Assembly (NCBI GenBank): GCA_017654935.2
Contig: CM065682.1
Location: 77,886,080-77,950,079 of the forward strand
Direction: 5' to 3'
Source of the DNA: Phymorhynchus buccinoides
Lineage: Eukaryota > Mollusca > Gastropoda > Neogastropoda > Raphitomidae
DNA: 64,000 nt
The number at the start of each line of letters is the position of its first letter. Within the stretch, counting starts at the first letter, position 1. The translations under genes were made by a program, and so were the position numbers. Of this stretch, positions 55,381 to 64,000 are shown in pieces. Under the pieces are notes generated by a model, which made no database searches, was not told the origin of the DNA, and was given only the letters and a program-made list of their open reading frames with translations.

Positions 55381-56125
55381 ACCCCCCCCCCCCCCCCCCC
55401 CCTACCTATCTCGGTTAATTGTATTTTTCCGTTATTGCCTTTCTTACCATACATAAAGCTGTATTTTAGGAACATTTTTAGCTAATAACTTTTTTGGAAT
55501 ACTAACCCTAACCCTAGCCCTAACCCTAACCCTACCCCCCCCACCGTATAAGACGGAAAAAAACGCAACGAACCACAACTGTGACAAATCGCGGTGTACT
55601 GCAGTACATAGTGGGGGGTGTCGCATGAAAATAGGTAGCTCGTAAAAATAAGTAGCTCGCTATTATGAGAGTCTGTATTTGCGACAACCACAAATTTCAC
55701 TTTTTCTGTACTTTAAACCATTTAACTAACCCTAACCCTATCCCTAACCCTAGAAAAAAGTGAAATTTGTGGTTCATGCTCAATGTCGCAAATACACACT
55801 GTCATAGGTAGCGAGCTACTTATTTTTACGAGCTACCTATTTTCATGCGACAGGGGTAGGTAGGGTTAGGGGTAGGGTTAGGGTTAGGGTTAGTATTCCA
55901 AAAAGGTAATTAGCTAAAAATGTTCCTAAAATACAGCTTTATGTATGGTAAGAAAGGCAACAACGGAAAAATACAATTAACCGAGAAATTAGGGTTAGTA
56001 TTCCAAAAAGGTAATTAGCTAAAAATGTTCCTAAAATACAGCTTTATGTATGGTAAGAAAGGCAACAACGGAAAAATACAATTAACCGAGAAATGCATGG
56101 GGGGTGGCACATCTTTACCTTTACC
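55330..56125. mobile_element. 796-bp palindromic element with telomere-like repeats, 9-bp TSD
   Basis: Ends GGTAAAGGTCAAGATGTGCC and, inverted, GGTAAAGGTAAAGATGTGCC are flanked by CCCAATGTA on both sides (55321-55329 and 56126-56134). Long arms pair across most of the element (CTCGGTTAATTGTATTTTTC with GAAAAATACAATTAACCGAG; AGGTAGCTCGTAAAAATAAG with CTTATTTTTACGAGCTACCT). AACCCT-type repeats occur in the left arm (55501-55536), loop (55725-55752) and, as TTAGGG, the right arm (55861-55893). Near the right end, 105 bp are directly duplicated (from 55891 and 55996). A 9-bp duplication with long inverted arms suggests a Mutator-type or foldback MITE. Confidence 0.8.
55349..55403. repeat. roughly 55-bp C-run
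   Basis: Almost pure C with one A, inside the left arm of the palindromic element. A similar 28-bp C-run is at 55026-55053. Assembly length is doubtful. Confidence 0.95.
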
Positions 56126-56134
56126 CCCAATGTA

Positions 56135-57300
56135 TTACTAAATTAAAAAGGCAAAGTCCCATTACATTGACTCAGCAGTGATCAAGAAAAGTATAGATCT
56201 AATTTTAAAATGAACTGGTTTACCTTGTGACTTGTTGACCGGTAGTTTAGCCTACGCATGGGCATACAGGCTAAAAATAGAGTATACAGTGACCGGCAAA
56301 ATAGCCAGCAGGCTAAAAGACCGTGACCGGCAAAATAGCCTGCAGGTTAAACGTGAACAGCAACCATGTGTAGAATCCATGCGGCAACATATAGCCACGG
56401 CTGGCTGGCTGGGTCATTCTCTCGCTTGGCGCGGCATCATGTTAGGGACCTATTAGCGGGACCTGGCTGGCTGGGCCAAGCTTTCTATGCATATTTCTTC
56501 TTTAGTCTTGCGTAGACAAGACAAGACTAGGACAATAAAAAGAAAAGCTCCTTTCCCTTCCCCTCCCCCCATTTTCAGATTTTGACGATTTTCCCAAAAT
56601 AATGTCCCATGTGACCGGGAGGACATGAAACGTAATATTCGTTCGTCGTTACAACTTTATGGTCTACCATAGGCCTATTTTACAAAGTTTAACACAGGTG
56701 AACAACTAGCCGGTGTACCCCAACTTACATGAATCCCCGTAGACACATGTACTTACCTTGAAATTTAGCAAGCGAATGAGCGAGAACGCTCACCTTCCAG
56801 ATGGAGGATTATTAGGCCTAAAGCGATATGAACATGTAAACGTCTCTCTGGTTGGCTAAAGTTGAGAATAGTTGAGAAAGTTGACAGATAAGCTACTCTT
56901 ACCATTGGTCAACGTTGATAATAAATCTTTAAACTCCCATTGGCTCTGTCAGTGAGCAGTTCTAGTTGACGCCACAGAAATCATCATCATCATCACCCAC
57001 CCAAAAGCACGTTCTTCCCCCTCCTTCTGTACTTCCTATTTTTTTTTTTAGTGACAACGCATCACGATAGCGACACAGCATCCTCCCCCCCCCCCTAAAG
57101 GAGGGAGAAGTGCAGGAGATGGGGGTAAAAAAAGAAAGTTAGGTGGTGATCACAGACTAGACCACAACGCCATAGAAGTGAATTCTCACCCCGCCGGGGG
57201 GGGATTGGCCACTATGATTTTCTGAAGCGTTTTTATGATTAAAATCGAAAACCAGTTGTTTGCCCTTTTTAGATTGAGGGCTACATATGTCTAAAAGGGT
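56135..57300. other. unassigned stretch
   Basis: Contains duplicated GTGACCGGCAAAATAGCC words (56290 and 56325) and CTGGCTGGCTGGG words. A weak copy of the GTCCCATGTGACCGGGAGGA tail motif is at 56603, and a CATCATCAT run at about 56983. No coding exon recognised. Confidence 0.45.
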
Positions 57301-57323
57301 TTTTATAGCCTATTTTTCCTTCT

Positions 57324-58070
57324 TTGGCGTCTGTAAGAAAGCGTGATCACATCACACCTCTTTTGGCTGAGCTCCACTGGCTTCCTGTCAAATTCCGCTG
57401 GCAGTTCAAGATGGCTACTCTCGCTTTTCGTCACTTTGACAAAACTCTTCCTCACTACCTCTCTTCTTCTCTCTGCACCTACCAAAGCTCTCGTACTCTT
57501 CGTTCTTCTTCCCAGAAACTTCTTAAAGTTCCTAAGCGGTCCTTGAAATCTTCGGGTGAGAGGGCGTTTAGTTTTGTTGCACCAAAACGTTTGGAATTCT
57601 CTCCCTGACCATACCCGTAACCAGTCCACTCTTCCTTCCTTCAAGTCCCAACTAAAGACCCACTTCTTCAGGAAAGCTTTCTCTCTGCAAAGTCTATGAT
57701 CCTATCCCCACTCTTGTTTTCCAGCTCATTGAAGACGTTGAGTTTGAGGTTAACGCGTGCGCGTGTGTGTGTATGGGGTGAGGGTGGGGAGTAGGTGGGC
57801 AGGGGTGGGGATGGGTGGGGGGGGAGTGGGGGGATGGTTGGGGTGGTGGTGTTGAAGGGACGTGGGTGTTGGTGTGTTGTGTTATGATTATATGCAATGC
57901 ATTCTCTAATATGTATTCATTTTGATAGAGATGTATGGTGAGGATGCGTGGGCCAGTTTGTTAGAAATGTTTGTACGAATGGTGAGTGAAAAGCGCATTG
58001 AGTTGCTTTGCAAGATTATGCGCTATATAAGCATTATTAATTATTATTATTATTATTATTATTTATTTTC
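57324..58070 (+). mobile_element. L2/CR1-type LINE 3' end (+ strand)
   Basis: The frame reads VRKRDHITPLLAELHWLPVK, SRTLRSSSQKLLKVPKRSLK and GERAFSFVAPKRLEFSP, the typical RT C-terminus (HI.P.L..LHWLPV ... R.LRSS ... G.RAF...AP..W). A frameshift precedes the remainder (PTKDPLLQESFLSAKS-like). The tail carries AAGCGCATTGAG, TATGCGCTATATAAGCATTA and an ATT repeat to 58066. 5' truncated, as is common for L2 copies. Confidence 0.8.
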
Positions 58071-58274
58071 ATTTTGAGGGTATGGTTAGTTAGGTAACTG
58101 TAAAAACTTATATTTTATTTTTATTTTTGTTTTTTCTCTTCCGTTATGTAAATAATGGATCAAACTACCCGCAGACACCAAACAAGGGTACTTTGTACCC
58201 TTAAATATTTAGAAAGATTTCATAATAGAGAGAAGTGTGGTTAAATCGAGATTTCCTTCTTTGGCGTCTGTATT

Positions 58275-59192
58275 TGAGTTTAATAATAAATAATAATAAT
58301 GAGGAAAATTTATATAGCGCCCATCCTACTATGTAGGCTACAGGGCGCTTTACACAAAATTGAAATGGAATAAAAACATGAAACACAAATCCAATAACAT
58401 CAGCAGACAAAACAATACACATATCAATCAGTAACAAAAACTGCTGTGACCACTACTACTACTACTACTAGGCCTAATGCATGTATGCATTGTCACACAA
58501 TTCACAAGCATGAAATAACAGCATAATATTCGCAACAACATACACACAAAAACAACATGCACACCCAGCACAAGCACACACACACGCATGCATGCGCACA
58601 CGCACACACACACACACCATGCATACATACACTCATATAGGGGCCTACATGAACGCATCACACGCACACACACACAACACAAACATGCGCATGCACACAT
58701 ACACCACACACACACATGCGCGCACGCACGCACACATATACACACAGAGACACACACACGCACGCGAGCGCGCGCACACACACACACACACACAGAACAC
58801 GTGATGACACACATACACATAACAAGATGGACAGATAGAGTGGCTGGCAATATTTCTAAGTTTTATGTACTCTGCAGCTGCAGTTTGAAGTAGTGTGTTT
58901 TCAGAGCAGACTTGAACGTGACATAGCATTTGGCATGACGAAGGCTGAAAGGGAGTGAGTTCCAGAGTGTAGCAGCTGAAACAAAAAATGCTCTGGAGCC
59001 GTGTTGTTTCCGATGGTAAGAGGGAATTTGAAAAATACGGTCATCAGAGGAAGAACGAAGGCTACGGGCAGGAACGTAGATCTGGAAAAGGTTGCAAAGA
59101 TAGGCTGGTGCGTCTTTTGTAACGATTTTGTAGCAGAGGCAGGCAGATTTGTATTTGATTCGGTATTCGATTTTGAGCCAGTGTAGTTTCAT
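58275..59192 (-). mobile_element. L2/CR1-type LINE 3' end (- strand)
   Basis: Frame 59192 to 58863: LHWLKIEYRIKYKSACLCYK, DAPAYLCNLFQIYVPARSLR, SSSDDRIFQIPSYHRK and GSRAFFVSAATLWNSLPFSL, ending KTHYFKLQ. Downstream on the - strand come a long CA/GT microsatellite region and then GTAAAGCGCCCTGTAGCC, GGATGGGCGCTATATAAATT and an ATT run, the usual L2 tail. The microsatellite (58575-58800) has expanded within the 3' UTR. Confidence 0.75.
58575..58800. repeat. compound (CA)n/(CG) microsatellite
   Basis: Alternating CA with CG and TG steps (for example CGCGAGCGCGCGCACACACA). It is potentially Z-DNA forming. A similar tract is at 61078-61160. Confidence 0.95.
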
Positions 59193-59720
59193 TAAAAGAT
59201 CTGATGTATGGCTTTTAAAAGCTTTACTTTAGAATCGGGGTGTGGACTTTTGTACCAGTCTGAGAGATCAAAATATGGTCTTTCTATCTATTCAGTATCA
59301 ACTCTCCAACTGCTTATGATAAAAATCAAGCAGCGAGTGACTAGTTCAATGTCTCAAGGACGATGCTCGTTATCTCAGATAATAGCTATGTACAATATGG
59401 CTTAAATAACCGTTTTTAACAGAAAAAAAGACCAAAATAGTGCTTTGGGGGTTTTCATTGGTAACTTAATCACAATATTTAAAGACTGTTTACAAATCAA
59501 GATTGCGCCATTGAATGCCTGCAAAGTTGCGTTATAAAGTAGTGATTTACTTTCAGGATAACCGTTAAAACCGTTAATATTATCTTAAATGTTTTTAAAT
59601 CGCCATAGCTTAAACTAATGGACAGATACTTATTACGTTTTAACGCAAATAATGTCTTTTTCCTGCAAGATTGATGACCATTGACTCAAATCAATTGACG
59701 ACCCAGTTTTAACGGTTGTA

Positions 59721-60525
59721 CAGTGGAATCCGCTTTATCGGCCACTTTTGGGACAAGGCAAAATGTGGCCGATAAAGCGAATCGGCCGATAAAACGAACA
59801 TCGAGATACTGTATGACGCAATTATGCAAGTCAAAAGCAATGACATCAAAATTAAATATTGCAGTTCAAATTCCAATTCTTTCCCTTTTTGTGATGTGTG
59901 TGTGCGTGTGTTTTGAGTCTGGATCAACATTGTACATGTAATTAAAGCCGAATCGCTATGTTAAAAACAACAATTTTATTTTGATTACAGATGTACATGT
60001 AGATTCATTAAAATCTCTCACTTAAACGAGCCATCCTGTCAGCTGTCAGTTCTTAGTGTGAAGTGACTTCCAGTGTGAGAGACAAATTGAAATGAATACA
60101 ATTTGTCAAAACACAAGAGTTCATACAGTACAGTGTATGTGTACTGTATGTGAACAATTTATTAATCCTACAACTTGACAGAAGCACAAGTAAAAGACAA
60201 TGATTTTGTTTTCTTGAGTGATTTTAACGCCATGCAGGGTCTTTCAATTGACAACAGCTCACCTTCCAACTTCAGACTCAACCATGTAAACGTCAAAAGC
60301 GTGTTGTCAGTTTGTCTGTTGTTCTCCCTCTCAAAAAAAGGGGGGTAAAGAGGAAAAATTAGAGAGAAAAAGTGGCCAATAAAGCGAAATTGAAGATTTC
60401 AGCTTTGGCCGTAAAAACGAACAAAATAACACATGCTTAAGAAGAAAAAATTCCGTTCCAGAGGAAATTGGCCGATTAAGCGGCTTTGGCCGATTATCCG
60501 AAGGCCGATAAAGCGGATTCCACTG
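59721..60525. mobile_element. 805-bp pogo-like MITE with perfect 23-bp TIR
   Basis: Both ends read CAGTGGAATCCGCTTTATCG (perfect over 23 bp) and are flanked by TA (59719-59720 and 60526-60527). Subterminal GCCGATAAAGCG words recur on both sides. No transposase frame. The perfect TIRs indicate a relatively young copy. Confidence 0.85.
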
Positions 60526-60717
60526 TAACTGCCCAAAAAGATTTTTTTTTGGTATAAGAAAATCTCAAGAACCGCTAAAAACAGGATTTGTATTGGAATT
60601 TTAAAAGGTACATGGACGAAAGAACAGCGTTAATTTCATATTATGTATTCACAATAACGTTTAGATAACGATTAAGTTAAATTAGATTCAGACAATTATT
60701 TGGAATGCGATATATTA

Positions 60718-60772
60718 TACAGAGAGAGAGAGAGAGACAAAGACACAGAGAGAGAGAGAGACAGACAAAGAG

Positions 60773-60850
<78 letters not shown>
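60718..60850. repeat. (AG)n microsatellite
   Basis: Interrupted AG tract with ACAGACAAAGACACAGAG words. Confidence 0.95.
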
Positions 60851-60851
<1 letters not shown>

Positions 60852-61077
60852 TCAAAACTCAAACATTTTAATGATTAGGCCTTGTGCCCGTATCACATTG
60901 GTAGGGTAGGGGGGGGGGAGTATATAAATCATAACATAAACAAAAGTTATATAGGATAATAGAAAAGAATAAGTAAATGCGGCATTGCGAGTAAACATCA
61001 AGGAAATGTCAACATTCATTTGTTCAAAATTATCACAATTACAAGAAGGGGGTGGGCAGTGGAAAGGGAAATATTTC

Positions 61078-61160
61078 ACACACACACACACGTGCGCGCG
61101 CGCGCGCGCGCACACACACACACACAAACACGCGTGAACACACACACACACACACACACG
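61078..61160. repeat. (CA)n(GC)n(CA)n microsatellite
   Basis: CA repeats around a GTGCGCGCGCGCGCGCGC core, strictly alternating purine and pyrimidine. Confidence 0.95.
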
Positions 61161-61314
61161 TTCATTACTGATGAGTCCAACATAAACATTACGTTGCTGA
61201 CAAATCCAACATATTGCCGTAACATAATGTACTGCTAATAGAGTTAATAATTCAGTAATATTAATAGCAATCAAATCTACCATAGGTCTAAGTCATCACT
61301 AAACATAAATGCCT

Positions 61315-61480
61315 GAGTCTGAATGTGGAGTCTTTCGGATGAGAGAATAAACTGAGGTCCCGTGTGCTTATGCACTTAGCACACGTTCAAACCCAGTGGC
61401 AACGAAACAGTTATCATTTGGTCAAAATGTACCACTACCCCCCTTTTCTTCCTCATCAGTCACACCAAAATCGCATGCAA
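61315..61480 (+). mobile_element. SINE/LINE-tail-like repeat (paired with 46960-47280)
   Basis: GTGGAGTCTTTCGGATGAGA, AACTGAGGTCCCGTGTGC, TTAGCACACGTTCAAACCCA, CATTTGGTCAAAATGTACC and CCTCATCAGTCACAC. The same order occurs, inverted, at 46960-47280. No A-box or B-box promoter could be placed with confidence. Confidence 0.6.
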
Positions 61481-61975
61481 ATAAAAAATATATAAAAAAT
61501 ATTGGGTGGCGCGCCTCTGGCTGTGACCTGCTCTCCACGTGGGAGCAACCCGAATTTCAAAGACTCACGCGCATTTTACACTGAGTTAAACACATTAATG
61601 AAATGTAAATGATAATAATGAGATATAAAAACAAGGAGTTAATGTAATAATTAGATGTCAAAATAAGTGTTATGGTCCCACTCGGCTGGGCCTTCTTTCT
61701 CATGTTTGGAGATCAGTATATCGATGGTTCACACAATACAATAGATGAAGTACTAATAAAGAACACTAATTCAAGGATTAACACTTGGCGTTCAAGAATA
61801 TGGTGAATGCACTCTAGACCGTCAATGGCGTCATTAACTAGCAATGCATGATCATATATGCAGTTGATAAAATGCCTAACAAAGACAAATATTTAAATGA
61901 GTAGCAATAGGCATTTAAGAGAAAATGGTAGTGCACATGTTTCTTTTCGTCTCTGCAGGCACACACACACACACA
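61481..61975. other. unassigned stretch
   Basis: A/T-rich, probably the flank downstream of the - strand terminal exon. No repeat or coding block recognised. Confidence 0.4.
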
Positions 61976-62555
61976 CTACTTCTGCTTGCTTTTTTTATTT
62001 TTTTCATCTTCCTTGTTCATTTTAACTTTCCACAGCTCAAACACCATGTCTTTGACTGGGCACCACCAATGCCTGTTGTACACTTTGTGGTCTGGTGTGC
62101 GCTCCTGCTTGCACTTAGAACATGTGATAAACGAAACATGACTAACATTGGTCCTTGTCCTCAGCCCTTGTTCCAGTCGCTTCTGCTTGTTACGTCGGTA
62201 TGACGCAGTGCTGCGTGGAATGGTGGCCGTTATTTGAACTTGATGATGACTGGAACCGGGCTGAGACGCAAGGGGTGAAGGTTTGGGAAATATGGGGATA
62301 AATCCCAAACTGTCCAAAGCTTGCGGGCATCCAGGAATAGGTGTAGTCAACTTGGGCCCTGGTTTTTTAGGTCCAGTGGAGAGTTGACCTTCCAGCAGAT
62401 GGTAGGCATGCTTCTCCACTGGAACAGCAGTGTGTGTGGAGGCACCTTGATGGACGGGTGGTGGCATGGAAGCAGCTGTAGTTAAGGTGGACTGTGCACC
62501 ACGAGTTGCCTTTCCCAGCATCTCCTCCTCCCGCCTCTTTTCTTCGTTGACCAAC
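61976..62555 (-). CDS. DUF6729-type family, terminal linker and zinc-ribbon-like tail exon
   Basis: Acceptor ATATTTACAG, then an open frame of about 190 residues to a stop at 61976: LVNEEKRREEEMLGKATRGA, KHAYHLLEGQLSTGPKKPGP, ASYRRNKQKRLEQGLRTRTN, CSKCKQERTPDHKVYNRHWW and CP, then a Lys-rich end (NKKSKQK). C-x2-C ... C/H spacing suggests a zinc-ribbon-like tail. It is the intact paralogue of the damaged exon at 5860-6345, at roughly 90 percent identity by eye. The exon with the split W codon should precede it on the - strand, beyond 62.6 kb, but I do not find it before the window ends. Incomplete gene or isolated exon copy. Confidence 0.7.
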
Positions 62556-62784
62556 CTGTAAATATATACACTGGTTGTTAGATTTATGAATATGAAATGT
62601 GAGAGTCCCAGGGACTCCCTGTGCAAAATGTTTAAGTCCTTTTCATATTTTTAAAGAGTCCCATAAGTATGTGATAAAAAATGCTTTAACAAAAAGCAAA
62701 TACATGCTAAACACACATGCTACATGCACAGTGAACACACAGGCAAACACATGTGCATAACCCCTGGAAATGGAATAGGCTGAC

Positions 62785-62786
<2 letters not shown>

Positions 62787-62851
<65 letters not shown>
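62787..62851. repeat. (AG)n microsatellite
   Basis: About 65 bp of AG, followed by a short G-run and AGACAGGCAGACAGACAC words. Lies in the sequence upstream of the exon at 62555. Confidence 0.95.
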
Positions 62852-62855
<4 letters not shown>

Positions 62856-62949
62856 GGGGGAGAGACAAACAGATTGAGATATGGACAGAGAGACAGGCAG
62901 ACAGACACACAAGCGTACACACACACTTGCATATGCAGTAGCCTATGTT

Positions 62950-63824
62950 TTTGAGATGATGCCATTCACATCTCTAAAAGAACGGCTTGATGCTGCTGCT
63001 TTTTCCTCTGTTGAACTTGCAAAAACCGTTCAGATTTGGTCAACGAAGAAATCAGACCTAAAACTTGAAGCACTTCACTCTCGTGAACAAGCATTCAGAA
63101 GTAAACAAAGATCGTTTTGGAATGACCGGACATGTGTCTGCTTTAGAAAGGAAAAACCCGGATGATCAGAAACAAGACTGACAACCAGGAAAACCAAAGC
63201 AAACAGACTGACCGCTGTGGCACGAAGCGAAAATCGGGTTCAGAGTTTTGATATGGAAAAGTTGGGGTGGCTTGACCTAATTCCAACGATCCTACAAGTT
63301 GCAGACGATGTCTGATCGAGTCCGAAACTAGCAAACATATTCTTCTGCCCCTTTCCTACTCATGGCTTCTTTTGGGGAGGCATGGCTGGTTTTAAACACG
63401 AATTGTTGTCAAAAGGCCGAGAACGATCTTGTTTAGCACTAGAAGACTAGGTCACGCTGGAACTTTATTTGGTCTTCAAAAAGATTGATCGGAAAACCGA
63501 ATGTGCAATGCCGCCATTTCTTTGTTTCGGCGTTCGTTTCACCAGATACAACTTTTCAGTTCTGATTATGGTCTGAGGCTGCGGAATAACTAAGTTTAGC
63601 AGACGATAGAATCCATGAAGTTGTTGACTGCTTTGACGAAAAATCAATCGGTCAGATGACCGCCTGCCTGCTAAAGCTATCAGTCAAAATCGAAGAATGA
63701 ACCCTGCTATCTCGGTCTGTTGAAAAAAGTGTGCATCCCATGGGACGCCCAGAGCTGAAATCAAAGTCCCTCTGTGATTTTTGTGCTTCACGGACGCACA
63801 TATGTGCGCTATGGGAAACAATGA
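62950..63824. other. unassigned stretch
   Basis: No conserved coding block, TIR pair or tandem array. The small frames present are unsupported. Confidence 0.4.
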
Positions 63825-63826
63825 TA

Positions 63827-63980
63827 CCGTATTTTTTGGACTATAAGGTGCACCTCCCAAATTTGACACAAAATTCAGATTTTGTTCATCTATTTTCTCA
63901 ATATGTTATCAGTAGCATTATAAGGCACAGGGGTCTCAGTCTGGAGAAAAAGGTATCACCTTATAGTCAGAAAAATATGG
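63827..63980. mobile_element. 154-bp MITE, TA-flanked (twin of 5489-5658)
   Basis: Left CCGTATTTTTTGGACTATAA and right CACCTTATAGTCAGAAAAAT, closing ATGG, with TA at 63825-63826 and 63981-63982. It has the same internal words as the copy at 5489 (AAATTCAGATTTTGTTC, CATTATAAGGC.CAGGGGTC), in the opposite orientation. Confidence 0.8.
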
Positions 63981-64000
63981 TAGATAAATATGTTCAACGA

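Noticed and set aside
55501..55893. Chromosome end or telomere
   Set aside because: The TTAGGG-like units are few, imperfect, in both orientations and inside a TSD-flanked palindrome; the sequence continues normally on both sides.
58428..58929. Cys-rich proteins in the CA/GT tract
   Set aside because: Translation of the alternating microsatellite.
62881..63165. Small + strand frame ending FRKEKPG
   Set aside because: Starts in microsatellite sequence, has no recognisable family block and no splice support.

Overview
This window is nuclear DNA of an animal, most likely a marine invertebrate and plausibly a mollusc. Supporting signs are multi-exon coding fragments with GT-AG borders, several LINE families, TIR elements with clean target-site duplications, long AG/CA microsatellites, and L2/CR1-type 3' tails ending in ATT repeats. 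The species cannot be fixed from the sequence alone. I saw no prokaryotic operons, CRISPR arrays, rRNA or convincing tRNA genes.

Left part (1-10.8 kb, + strand): an 89-bp satellite runs in from the left edge. It is followed by scrambled, duplicated exons of one protein family. I recognise this as the DUF6729-type uncharacterised family known from fishes and invertebrates (identified from memory of its conserved blocks). Exons from its middle, its C-terminal part and its zinc-ribbon tail are present, but not in natural order. Many carry internal tandem duplications (98, 32, 52, 64, 24 and 130 bp). One exon is split by an 810-bp TIR element with an 8-bp target duplication that keeps the reading frame.

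Centre (about 10.9-38.5 kb, + strand): a 27-kb head-to-tail array of one non-LTR retrotransposon family. ORF1 has three CCHC knuckles; ORF2 has endonuclease, reverse transcriptase, RNase H and a C-terminal Cys/His motif, which suggests the I superfamily. Copies A, B, B2, C and D follow each other directly, the 3' end of one joined to the 5' UTR of the next. All are broken by frameshifts, deletions or stops. Copy C also carries a 938-bp piggyBac-like insertion at TTAA.

Right part (38.5-64 kb): a second copy of the exons seen at 7-8 kb, interrupted by nested pogo/Tc1-like elements. Then come - strand exons of the DUF6729-type family at 41.5-47.8 kb, the best preserved gene in the window, with smaller - strand pieces at 53.9 and 62.5 kb. 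The rest is a repeat landscape: hAT-like elements, a palindromic foldback element with telomere-like repeats and a 9-bp target duplication, L2/CR1 tails, pogo-like and small TA-flanked MITEs, microsatellites, and long G or C runs.

No gene is demonstrably intact. The main biological content is a local cluster of decaying or rearranged DUF6729-type copies on both strands, split by a tandem LINE array and several cut-and-paste elements.
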